NCBI GenBank assembly: GCA_002298605.1
Contig: DBKS01000021.1
Coordinates: forward strand, 22,609 to 35,560
DNA length: 12,952 nucleotides
Origin: Bifidobacterium sp. UBA744
Lineage (GTDB): Bacteria; Actinomycetota; Actinomycetes; Actinomycetales; Bifidobacteriaceae
Reading direction: 5' to 3'
The notes beneath the pieces are model-generated. The model worked only from the letters and a program-made list of their open reading frames with translations, ran no database searches and was not told where the DNA came from. This document shows positions 6,936 to 12,952 of the stretch, one piece after another (within the stretch, counting starts at the first letter, position 1; each line of letters starts with the position of its first letter). The position numbers were made by a program, and so were the translations under genes.

Positions 6936-8153
6936 CTAATCCAGGATGCCGTCGTAGCTCACGCCAAGCCCGTCGGCGATGGCCTTGAGCTCGGACACCG
7001 TCTTGTGGTACAGCGGCACGCCGTTCTTCCGGCGGTCAGCGTAGGCGGCGGCCTCCTTATCACCATGGACCAGCACCTTGCGACCGGGCACGGCCGGCAG
7101 CGCGCGCACCTCGTCGAGATATGCCGAGAACCGCTTCCTGATATCCTCCGGATCGCCGTAGATCTTCGGGTCGACGGCCATGAACGCGTGGCAGATGCCG
7201 TTCACCGGATCGCCTTTGGCCGTGCTGTCGGTGGTGGCGCCGCCGGAGACGATTGCGGTGAAGAACTCCACCAGTATCGAGAAGCCGTAGCCCTTGTGTC
7301 CGCCGGTGTACTCGGTGTTGCCACCCACCGGCACAATGCCGGCCTCGTTGTTGTAACGCAGCAGTCGCGCCAGCGCATCGGACGAATCGCGCAGCGGCTG
7401 ATTCTCCGGGTCCACCACCCACGTGGCCGGCAGTTCCTTGCCCTGCTTGGAATACAGTTCCACCTTGCCATAGGCGACCACCGAGGTGGAGGCGTCGAAG
7501 AAGAAGGGGTGCGGATCGGCCGGAATGGCCACGGCGATCGGATTGGTGCCCAGCCAGATTTGCCGCGCGTACAGCGGCAGTACGATGGGCTCGGTATTCG
7601 TCATGGAAATGCCGATCAGACCTTGCTCGGCGGCCATATTGGCGTAGTAGCCGGCGGCGCCGTAATGGCAGGATCGGCGCACGGAGGCCATGCCGATGCC
7701 GGTAGCTTTCGCCTTTTCGATGCAGGCGTTCATGGCGTCGACGCCGTTGAGCTGTCCCATGCGACGATGTCCGTCGATGATGCGCGAAACCGGGGTGTCG
7801 AGCACCACTTCGGCCTGGGCGCTCGGATCGATTTTGTTGCCCATCTGCGAGGCATAGAGCTGGAAACGCTGCAGTCCGTGCGAGTCTATGCCGTGCAGAT
7901 CGGCGAATCCGAGGGCGTCCGCCACGGTGTAGCCCTCTTCTCGCGCATACCCCCAGGCGACCATAATGTTGGCGATGAGTTCTCGCAATGCGGCGGGATC
8001 GTAGCGGTGACGATCCTCCGCGGATTCCGGCGTTTCCAGGGCAAACGGGTTCAGGACCGTGCCGTTGTTGCCCTTCGCGCCATCCTTGCCCTCCACACCG
8101 GCGTTGCTCTTCGCCCCGTCGTTCCGTGTCGGCGAATCGGTTGTTGTCGTCAT
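6936..8153 (-). CDS. Ldh2-family NAD(P)-dependent dehydrogenase
   Basis: This is an oxidoreductase of the malate/L-lactate dehydrogenase (Ldh2/YlbC/AllD/DlgD) family, which reduces 2-keto acids, including diketo-gulonate and related sugar-acid derivatives, with NAD(P)H in the cytoplasm. The product is 405 residues; the family core is usually about 330-350. Family motifs are DLHGIDSHGLQRF (85-97), SCHYGAAGYYANMA (161-174, H163 the likely catalytic base), TNTEP (185-189), GTNPI (202-206), FFFDASTSVVAYGKVE (217-232) and GGHKGYGFSILVEFF (284-298). About 45 N-terminal residues rich in Thr, Asp, Gly, Asn and Lys precede the core. The ATG at 8153 follows GGAGGA with 8 nt spacing, and no later ATG precedes the core. 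Tandem palindromes at 8214-8243 probably control it. In this setting it may act on a glucuronate-derived keto acid, but the substrate cannot be named. Confidence 0.88.
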   Translation of the reverse strand: MTTTTDSPTRNDGAKSNAGVEGKDGAKGNNGTVLNPFALETPESAEDRHRYDPAALRELIANIMVAWGYAREEGYTVADALGFADLHGIDSHGLQRFQLYASQMGNKIDPSAQAEVVLDTPVSRIIDGHRRMGQLNGVDAMNACIEKAKATGIGMASVRRSCHYGAAGYYANMAAEQGLIGISMTNTEPIVLPLYARQIWLGTNPIAVAIPADPHPFFFDASTSVVAYGKVELYSKQGKELPATWVVDPENQPLRDSSDALARLLRYNNEAGIVPVGGNTEYTGGHKGYGFSILVEFFTAIVSGGATTDSTAKGDPVNGICHAFMAVDPKIYGDPEDIRKRFSAYLDEVRALPAVPGRKVLVHGDKEAAAYADRRKNGVPLYHKTVSELKAIADGLGVSYDGILD

Positions 8154-8213
8154 TGGAATGCTCCTCCGTTCCTCTGCTCAGTGGCGTGCATCGCCGCGGT
8201 GCGCTCCGCCACA

Positions 8214-8243
8214 TCTCTGATATATCAGTTGATATATCAGAGA
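8214..8243. promoter_or_regulatory. Tandem TGATATATCA operator before the dehydrogenase gene
   Basis: Two copies of the perfect palindrome TGATATATCA (8218-8227 and 8230-8239) lie 12 bases apart, centre to centre. The whole block is an inverted repeat of 14-base arms (TCTCTGATATATCA and its complement) around GT. It is 61-90 bases upstream of the dehydrogenase start. A possible -10, TATTCT (8241-8246, minus strand), overlaps its upstream edge, which fits repression. The adjacent GntR/FCD protein is the prime candidate to bind. Confidence 0.65.
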
Positions 8244-8260
8244 ATACCGGGCTGGGAGCA

Positions 8261-8270
8261 CTACCGGTAG
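8261..8270. promoter_or_regulatory. CTACCGGTAG palindrome
   Basis: This perfect 10-bp palindrome lies 17 bases upstream of the tandem TGATATATCA block, in the GntR-dehydrogenase spacer. It shares the core ACCGGT with the LacI-type palindrome at 2695-2708 and could be a weak second regulator site, but short palindromes occur by chance. Confidence 0.25.
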
Positions 8271-8332
8271 GCCGTTGCCATCAATTGCCTCCACTACGGT
8301 CCGCAACATTGCGCACCGAAATATGCGCGGAC

Positions 8333-9007
8333 TCAGGCAGTGAAGAAATCCTGGCGCATGGCGGCTATCCTGAGATACCCCTCGCGGGTGTTCTCCAAAT
8401 GCAGCCGAACCGCCTCGCACGCCGCATCCGCATCGTCGGCAAGCAGAGCGTCGATAATGGCGATATGCTCCCGGTACGACATCACAATGCGTTCGGGCGC
8501 CAAGGCCGAGAAGAACCGGATGCGCTGGCTCTGCGCCATCAGCCTCGTCATCAGGTCGATGAAATACCGGTTGCCCGAAGTCTGCGCAAACGACATATGG
8601 AATCGAAAGTCAAAATCATCCTCGATCGTATCGGCCTGCTCGCCGCCACCGGACACCCGTCGGTTCATCTCGTCACGGAACATCATCAGCGTCGCGCGGT
8701 CCAGCGCGGCATGACGCAGCGCCAGACGAATGCAAGCGGGTTCGATCACCAGCCTTGCGTCAAGCATCTCATTCATACCGGCCAGAGAAATCCGCGCCAC
8801 CGCAATCCCCTTGCGGGGAAACACCCTGAGCAGGCCCTCGTCGGCCAAGCGGGCGATGGCCTCGTGCACTGGCGTGCGGCTGAATCCCAAATCTGCGGCG
8901 ACGGCCTTCTCATCCACCATATCCCCCGGACGCGCCTCGCAAAACACAATGCGACGCCGCAGGAACCGGTACGCCACCTCGCTTTTGCTGGTCTGTTCGC
9001 CGGTCAT
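8333..9007 (-). CDS. GntR-family regulator, FCD (FadR) subfamily
   Basis: This is a ligand-responsive DNA-binding regulator of 224 residues, the usual size for the subfamily. The winged helix-turn-helix occupies roughly residues 8-72 (YRFLRRRIVFCEARPGDMVDE, then FSRTPVHEAIARLADEGLLRV). The all-helical FCD domain follows, with candidate metal/ligand residues D133, H137 (DFDFRFH), H181 (YREHIAII) and H203 (VRLHLENT). FCD regulators commonly sense organic and sugar acids. The frame is open to 9085, but the ATG at 9007 has GGAGG and AGAGG elements just upstream and starts where GntR proteins begin. It sits between the GH115 gene and the dehydrogenase gene on the same strand. Palindromes on both sides (8214-8243 and 9157-9234) are candidate operators. 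It probably controls this cluster in response to a uronate or derivative, which is inference. Confidence 0.93.
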   Translation of the reverse strand: MTGEQTSKSEVAYRFLRRRIVFCEARPGDMVDEKAVAADLGFSRTPVHEAIARLADEGLLRVFPRKGIAVARISLAGMNEMLDARLVIEPACIRLALRHAALDRATLMMFRDEMNRRVSGGGEQADTIEDDFDFRFHMSFAQTSGNRYFIDLMTRLMAQSQRIRFFSALAPERIVMSYREHIAIIDALLADDADAACEAVRLHLENTREGYLRIAAMRQDFFTA

Positions 9008-9156
9008 GAGCACCTCTTCCTCCGCCGCGTCCGAACTCGCGTATCCGCCATCATTGTAGCGATCGTCATATGCGCCGACCGCCATCGCGCACTCGACATG
9101 CGGACGGATTGCGCATAATAAGACGCTACGATTCTGGCAACATAATCAAGTGCCGC

Positions 9157-9180
9157 GATTCTGCCAAATTTGGCAGAATC
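9157..9180. promoter_or_regulatory. 24-bp perfect palindrome, putative operator
   Basis: GATTCTGCCAAA is followed directly by its exact reverse complement, giving a perfect 24-bp palindrome about 150-170 bases upstream of the GntR start. A partial direct repeat of the left half, GATTCTGGCAA, occurs 27 bases to the left (9130-9140). Such length and symmetry are very unlikely by chance and indicate a dimeric regulator site. The binder is unknown; GntR autoregulation or another regulator are both possible. Confidence 0.7.
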
Positions 9181-9222
9181 TGCCACTGAGACTTGATTTC
9201 AGGATCCTTAATCGCAAGATCG

Positions 9223-9234
9223 GCCAAATTTGGC
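9223..9234. promoter_or_regulatory. Second GCCAAATTTGGC site
   Basis: GCCAAATTTGGC, the same 12-bp core as the 24-bp palindrome, recurs with its centre 60 bases away. The right flank (AGACTC) still resembles AGAATC, while the left flank has diverged. Two like sites suggest cooperative binding or looping by one regulator. Confidence 0.6.
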
Positions 9235-9322
9235 AGACTCGCGACGCGACACTAGGCCGAAGCAGATCTCAATGATGCGAACTATATTCAGCCAGCACAG
9301 CTCAAGCTCACAGCTCGACAGA

Positions 9323-12300
9323 TCACAGTTCGGCAGGCAACGCTGCGGGAGCCACCGCATACGACCCAGCCTCGCCTGCAATATTGTTCGGCGACTCGGC
9401 CGGACCGGTCAAACCGTCGCCCAAGGCACCCGGAATCGTCTCGATCGTAATGGCGGCGTAGGTAACCGACGCGTCGGAACGATATACCACCAGATCATGC
9501 CATCCGGGACTCGGCACATCGATCTCGAAATCGATCGGCTCAACCATGCGCATGATATTCGATGCCCAACGCGGACCACGCCAACGATATTCGCCTTCCA
9601 GCTGCGCCCACGCAGGCACTTGGCCGTCCACTCCGATGGCAGTGCGACAGGTGAATGGCGGTTCCTCCTCGTAGTCATAGTCGCCGTTCCTGATGTAGTC
9701 ATCGCAACCCGGCCCCTCGTTCAGCGTGGGAATGCGCCAGAACACGCCATGGAACCTGCCCGAGGAATTGAAGCGGACATGATAGACGGCCTGCGCGGAG
9801 TCGGCGAAATCGGCCGGTGCCACACGATCGGCGGAATCTGGGAACGCCTTGAGCGCACCCACGCGAGAACCCAGCGAATCCACCGGCGCCCAGAACGCAC
9901 CGTCCCTGCCGTCACGCAACGCGCTGACATGCGGGGCGTCGATGACGACCAGACCGGAGGACTCCACGAATGAGGGTCCGTCGAATTCCACGGCACGCGG
10001 ATCGACCGACACGGTGAAATCCGCAACCGTCACATTACCTTCGGTCAGGATCTGAATCGAGCCAGTGATCGGGGCGACGGTTTGCGCCAGCTGGCCAACA
10101 TCCACCGACACCAGCACGCGCGTTTCGGCAGCGACCTCGCCGCCCGCGCAGGAAAGGTTGATCCACGAATTGGCGACGGCCCTCCAGGCGACGGGTCGCC
10201 CGCCACGATTGAACACGTCGAAGTAATGCCGCGCGGCCGGCGCAGCCGCATCGAAACGCAGCACGCCCACGCCGGCGGTCCAACTACCCTCCAGACTGGC
10301 ACCGAGCCGCAACGCCGCGGGCGCATCGTCGTCCAGAGCGGCGACGGGGGCGAATTTGGACTCGTCCAGCACCAGAATGCCCTCGTTGCTGTTGTAGGGA
10401 TCGCCGGAAACCGGGTGACCATAGCCGATGGCATGATCCCACTTGCCGTCGTTGATGGCCCAGAAGCGCCGCTGCAGCACGTCAAGCTGCGCGGCAGCCG
10501 CCAAAGACAGTCTGCGGTAGGCGGCGGCCGAGTTGGCGCGCCCCTGCGCGCGGGCCAGCCGATACTTCCAGAAATACGCGTATTCACGTGCCACGGCGGC
10601 ATAGGAATTCACATGATGCCCGAGCTCAAGGTAGAGCGCATCGCGCTGTGGACCGGCCAGTCCGTCGCCGATGCGATTCACCGCAGCCGCCAGCGCATCG
10701 CAGCGCTCGACCAATCGCAGCGCCTCGTCGCCATTGGACACCGGGGAGAACGGATACTCCCATTCGCGGTTGAACCCCACGGAATCAGTGGAGACGGGAT
10801 TGGCCACGCCAAAGAACTCGGCGCGCTTGGTGCCACAGAGCTTGGAATAGTCATCGATCACACCCGCCAGTTCGTCCGCAGTGTCGGCGTCGACATGCAC
10901 ATCGCGGCGCATATGGTCGGCATAGGCGGCCGGCAGACCGGCGGCATCGATCGACTCGGCACGCCAGGCGATCTTGGCATAGAGCTCCAACCCCAGCGCC
11001 CCCGGGGTGATGTCACCCACGTTGAGAATCCAGAATCCGCTGGCGCCGGTGAAATACGCGCGGCGCAGTTCCTCGACCATCAGCGAGTACTGGATCGAAT
11101 TGAGCCACAGCCAGCTCTTCGGATACCCCCAGTACGAAATGTGGTAGTACACGCCGGAGCCGCCGCTGCGCGCACGCTCCTCAGGGGCGGGGATCTGACG
11201 CAGATAGCCGTAATTGTCCTCGGCCCACATCAGGATCACGTCGTCGGGCACGTACCGTTTGAGCCCGTGGTTGTAGAGTTCGCCGATTTCCTTGTAGGGC
11301 ACGAACACCTGGGCGACCGCATCCTCGGCGCCGAACACCTCGGCGATCAGGCGGCGCTGCTCTCGGATCACGTCGGCCATCATGGCCACTTCGGTGCCGA
11401 AGGTCTCGCTCAGGTCGGCGCAACGGTAGGCGCCATCGTGAATGCCGCGAATGCCCAGCGGGTAGATGTTCTCGTAGTTCCTGTTGCGCTCCAGCGCGCC
11501 CTTCCAGTAGTCGAGGATGGCGTCCTTGTGGCGCGTGTAGTCGAAGGCGGCCACCGCGTCGTCGCCCTTCCAGTCATAGTCGTTCCGGTGCTCTTCGAAC
11601 CACGGCTTCCACTCGCCCACGTTGTTGCGCAGCAGCATCTCGCAATGCGACGCGGAGACGACCACGCCGTAGTTGTTGGCCTCGTCGGCGTTGATCGGCG
11701 TGCCGTCGGGGGCGATCGCCTCGTTGAACGCGGCGGTGCCGGGATGCATGGCCGGCCAGATGGCGTTGAGCTTGAGGCGCAGCATCAATTCGAACACATG
11801 ACGGTAGAAATCCACGTTCGGCGCGGAATGCGCGGACGGAGACGCCGGGAACTTGCGGTTGCACCATTCGATGGTGCGTTCCTCGTCGTTGATGAAGATG
11901 CCGCGGTATTTCACATCCGGGCCCTCATCGATCACCGGCGCGCCGAACAACGCGTCCGCATTGATCGGTTCGCCCTCGTCCAGCACGCGCACCGGCGCGT
12001 CGGCATACCAATACCACGGTGAGACGCCGAGCTTGGCGCTGACGGAGTAGATGCCGTAGATCGCGCCGCGGGCGTCGGATCCGGCGATCACGAGCGCGCG
12101 GGCGACGCCCAAACCGGGAAACGGATCGTCCACCAGTTTGACGGCGTATGCCTCCCAGTTGCCTTCGATATCCTCGGCCTCGTCAAAACGACCGGTTTCT
12201 ATCACCGCATCGATCAGCCGGCTTTCGCCCAGCACGCCCACGATCACGGCGAACGGCAGTCCGTCGGCACCGCCCACGCCGTTCAGAGACTGGACGCCGT

Positions 12301-12574
12301 CCGCCATGACGAGATCCGGCACCGCGGCGCCGCGCGCACCCCGGGACGCTGCGGCCAGGCGGCGTACACGATCCCCGGTGGAGTCGACGAACTCGCGCTG
12401 CACTGCACGGTAGTCGACGACGCCGGTGATCATCGCCACATCCTGGCGCAGATCGGTGACCGCGCGCATCACTTGCCTATAGGTACGGCTTGCAAAACGG
12501 CCATTGCCGTACGCTCCATCAACGATGACGGGAGCGGCCTTGACCCCGTCGAACAGCGTGCTTGCAGCAGTCAT
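9323..12574 (-). CDS. Alpha-glucuronidase, glycoside hydrolase family GH115
   Basis: This enzyme is expected to cleave alpha-1,2-linked glucuronate or 4-O-methylglucuronate from glucuronoxylan or its oligosaccharides. The product is 1083 residues, longer than many GH115 enzymes. Family landmarks run in the expected order: GSDARGAIYGIY and VSPWYWYADAPV (165-195), YRGIFINDEE (223-232), FELMLRLKLNAIWPAM (261-276), YKEIGELY (427-434), VPDDVILMWAEDNYGYLR (442-459), GGSGVYYHISYWGYP (471-485) and WILNVGDITPGALG (515-528). The segment GIRGIHDGAYR (374-384) differs from the GMRGDGDE-type form I associate with other members. Beyond about 600 lie a helical region and beta-rich C-terminal domains. The ATG at 12574 follows AGAGGAG with 11 nt spacing. 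No signal peptide is visible, so it should act in the cytoplasm on imported oligosaccharides. It follows a transporter binding-protein gene by 114 bases. Confidence 0.93.
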   Translation of the reverse strand: MTAASTLFDGVKAAPVIVDGAYGNGRFASRTYRQVMRAVTDLRQDVAMITGVVDYRAVQREFVDSTGDRVRRLAAASRGARGAAVPDLVMADGVQSLNGVGGADGLPFAVIVGVLGESRLIDAVIETGRFDEAEDIEGNWEAYAVKLVDDPFPGLGVARALVIAGSDARGAIYGIYSVSAKLGVSPWYWYADAPVRVLDEGEPINADALFGAPVIDEGPDVKYRGIFINDEERTIEWCNRKFPASPSAHSAPNVDFYRHVFELMLRLKLNAIWPAMHPGTAAFNEAIAPDGTPINADEANNYGVVVSASHCEMLLRNNVGEWKPWFEEHRNDYDWKGDDAVAAFDYTRHKDAILDYWKGALERNRNYENIYPLGIRGIHDGAYRCADLSETFGTEVAMMADVIREQRRLIAEVFGAEDAVAQVFVPYKEIGELYNHGLKRYVPDDVILMWAEDNYGYLRQIPAPEERARSGGSGVYYHISYWGYPKSWLWLNSIQYSLMVEELRRAYFTGASGFWILNVGDITPGALGLELYAKIAWRAESIDAAGLPAAYADHMRRDVHVDADTADELAGVIDDYSKLCGTKRAEFFGVANPVSTDSVGFNREWEYPFSPVSNGDEALRLVERCDALAAAVNRIGDGLAGPQRDALYLELGHHVNSYAAVAREYAYFWKYRLARAQGRANSAAAYRRLSLAAAAQLDVLQRRFWAINDGKWDHAIGYGHPVSGDPYNSNEGILVLDESKFAPVAALDDDAPAALRLGASLEGSWTAGVGVLRFDAAAPAARHYFDVFNRGGRPVAWRAVANSWINLSCAGGEVAAETRVLVSVDVGQLAQTVAPITGSIQILTEGNVTVADFTVSVDPRAVEFDGPSFVESSGLVVIDAPHVSALRDGRDGAFWAPVDSLGSRVGALKAFPDSADRVAPADFADSAQAVYHVRFNSSGRFHGVFWRIPTLNEGPGCDDYIRNGDYDYEEEPPFTCRTAIGVDGQVPAWAQLEGEYRWRGPRWASNIMRMVEPIDFEIDVPSPGWHDLVVYRSDASVTYAAITIETIPGALGDGLTGPAESPNNIAGEAGSYAVAPAALPAEL

Positions 12575-12610
12575 TCTTCGTCAAACTCCTCTGGTTGCCG
12601 GATTGCCTGA

Positions 12611-12675
12611 AAATAATATTGCCCGTTCCCGCGCAACTTCACGACGGAATTGCCGTTTGTTGACGAGGACGGGCA
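12611..12675 (-). other. Possible attenuator between binding-protein and GH115 genes
   Basis: On the minus strand TGCCCGT and ACGGGCA (7-bp perfect stem, 42-base loop holding a small ACGG/CCGT hairpin) precede the AT-rich ATATTATTTT. It sits between the binding-protein stop codon and the GH115 ribosome binding site. It could cause partial termination or protect the upstream mRNA. The long loop makes this tentative. Confidence 0.35.
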
Positions 12676-12688
12676 TGGCCGGAAGCAA

Positions 12689-12952
12689 TCAGGCGGCGTT
12701 GTCGATTTCCGTCTGCACCTTGGCGATCATGTCCTTGGCGGCGTCAGCGGAGCTGATCTTGCCGAATACCACGTCCTGCATGTAGCGGGTGAGCACATTC
12801 TGGATGTCCGAGGCGCCATTCGGGGTGATTTCAGGGGCGTCGCCCAGCGAATCGGCAATGGTGTCGGTGAACTCGAGGGCGAGCTTGTCGGTGCCAGCGG
12901 CTTCCTCGGCCAGCATCTTGCGCACCTTGTTGTTGGCCGGGATGCCGCGCTC
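12689..12952 (-). CDS. ABC transporter sugar-binding protein, C-terminal part
   Basis: Only the last 87 residues are in the window; the gene continues past the right edge. ERGIPANNKVRKM at the visible start is the conserved RGIPAN segment near the C-terminus of family 1 extracellular solute-binding proteins. It is followed by helices ending DMIAKVQTEIDNAA, typical of the C-terminal end of these lipoproteins. Such proteins capture oligosaccharides outside the membrane and deliver them to two permease subunits, which are not seen here. The GH115 gene follows on the same strand after 114 bases, so the ligand is plausibly a glucuronate-decorated oligosaccharide. The identification rests on a short region. 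Confidence 0.78.
   Translation of the reverse strand, partial: ERGIPANNKVRKMLAEEAAGTDKLALEFTDTIADSLGDAPEITPNGASDIQNVLTRYMQDVVFGKISSADAAKDMIAKVQTEIDNAA

Larger units (their letters stand above)
9008..9322. other. Spacer between the GH115 gene and the GntR gene
   Basis: These 315 bases lie after the GH115 stop codon and before the GntR start. There is no credible gene and no clear terminator. The stretch carries the palindromes at 9157-9180 and 9223-9234. A possible -10, TATTAT (9115-9120, minus strand), has only a weak ATGTTG -35 17 bases upstream; if real it would give the GntR mRNA a leader of about 100 bases. Confidence 0.55.

Noticed and set aside
7060..8214. 384-residue minus-strand frame overlapping the dehydrogenase
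   Set aside because: It is an out-of-frame reading of the dehydrogenase gene, Arg-rich and without motifs.
5593..8270. Long plus-strand frames at 5593-6786 and 6774-8270
   Set aside because: Both are antisense to the esterase and dehydrogenase genes and show no recognisable protein features.
8299..8332. GTCCGC/GCGGAC hairpin just after the GntR stop codon as a terminator
   Set aside because: The 6-bp stem spans a 22-base loop with competing pairings, and no T-run follows, so I do not call termination here.
10082..12022. 646-residue open frame on the plus strand
   Set aside because: It is antisense to the GH115 gene and has the His/Val/Gly-rich composition of a mirror frame, with no ribosome binding site or domain seen.

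Overview
The window reads as a high-GC Gram-positive chromosome, most likely a Bifidobacterium or a close relative. This is inferred from GC-rich codon use, the conserved order tRNA-Tyr, tRNA-Thr, tRNA-Met, rpmG, murB, and the mixture of LacI/GntR regulators with plant-glycan genes typical of gut bifidobacteria. No species call is possible by eye. Every convincing gene lies on the minus strand, so transcription runs from high to low coordinates.

Layout in transcription order. The right edge (12689-12952) holds the C-terminus of an ABC transporter sugar-binding protein. It is followed by a 1083-residue GH115-type alpha-glucuronidase (9323-12574), a GntR/FCD regulator (8333-9007), an Ldh2-type dehydrogenase (6936-8153) and a CE12-like SGNH acetylesterase (5056-6783). 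A housekeeping block comes next: tRNA-Tyr, tRNA-Thr, tRNA-Met, rpmG (L33) with a strong terminator, and murB. The left end carries a UxaB-family tagaturonate/fructuronate reductase (1189-2637) and a LacI regulator (11 to about 1081).

How it fits together (inference). The transporter would import uronic-acid-decorated, acetylated oligosaccharides, probably from glucuronoxylan. Neither the GH115 enzyme nor the esterase has a visible signal peptide, so both would work in the cytoplasm, removing (4-O-methyl)glucuronate and acetyl groups. The hexuronate would then enter the isomerase/reductase pathway, for which the UxaB-family enzyme is one step. The isomerase, the dehydratase and the xylan-backbone enzymes are not in this window.

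The most notable unexplained structure is in the non-coding DNA. It includes a tandem TGATATATCA palindrome in front of the dehydrogenase gene; a 24-bp perfect palindrome plus a related 12-bp core upstream of the GntR gene; a 14-bp LacI-type palindrome in front of the uxaB-like gene; and a near-perfect 29-bp inverted repeat between murB and rpmG. I found no CRISPR array, insertion sequence or phage gene.
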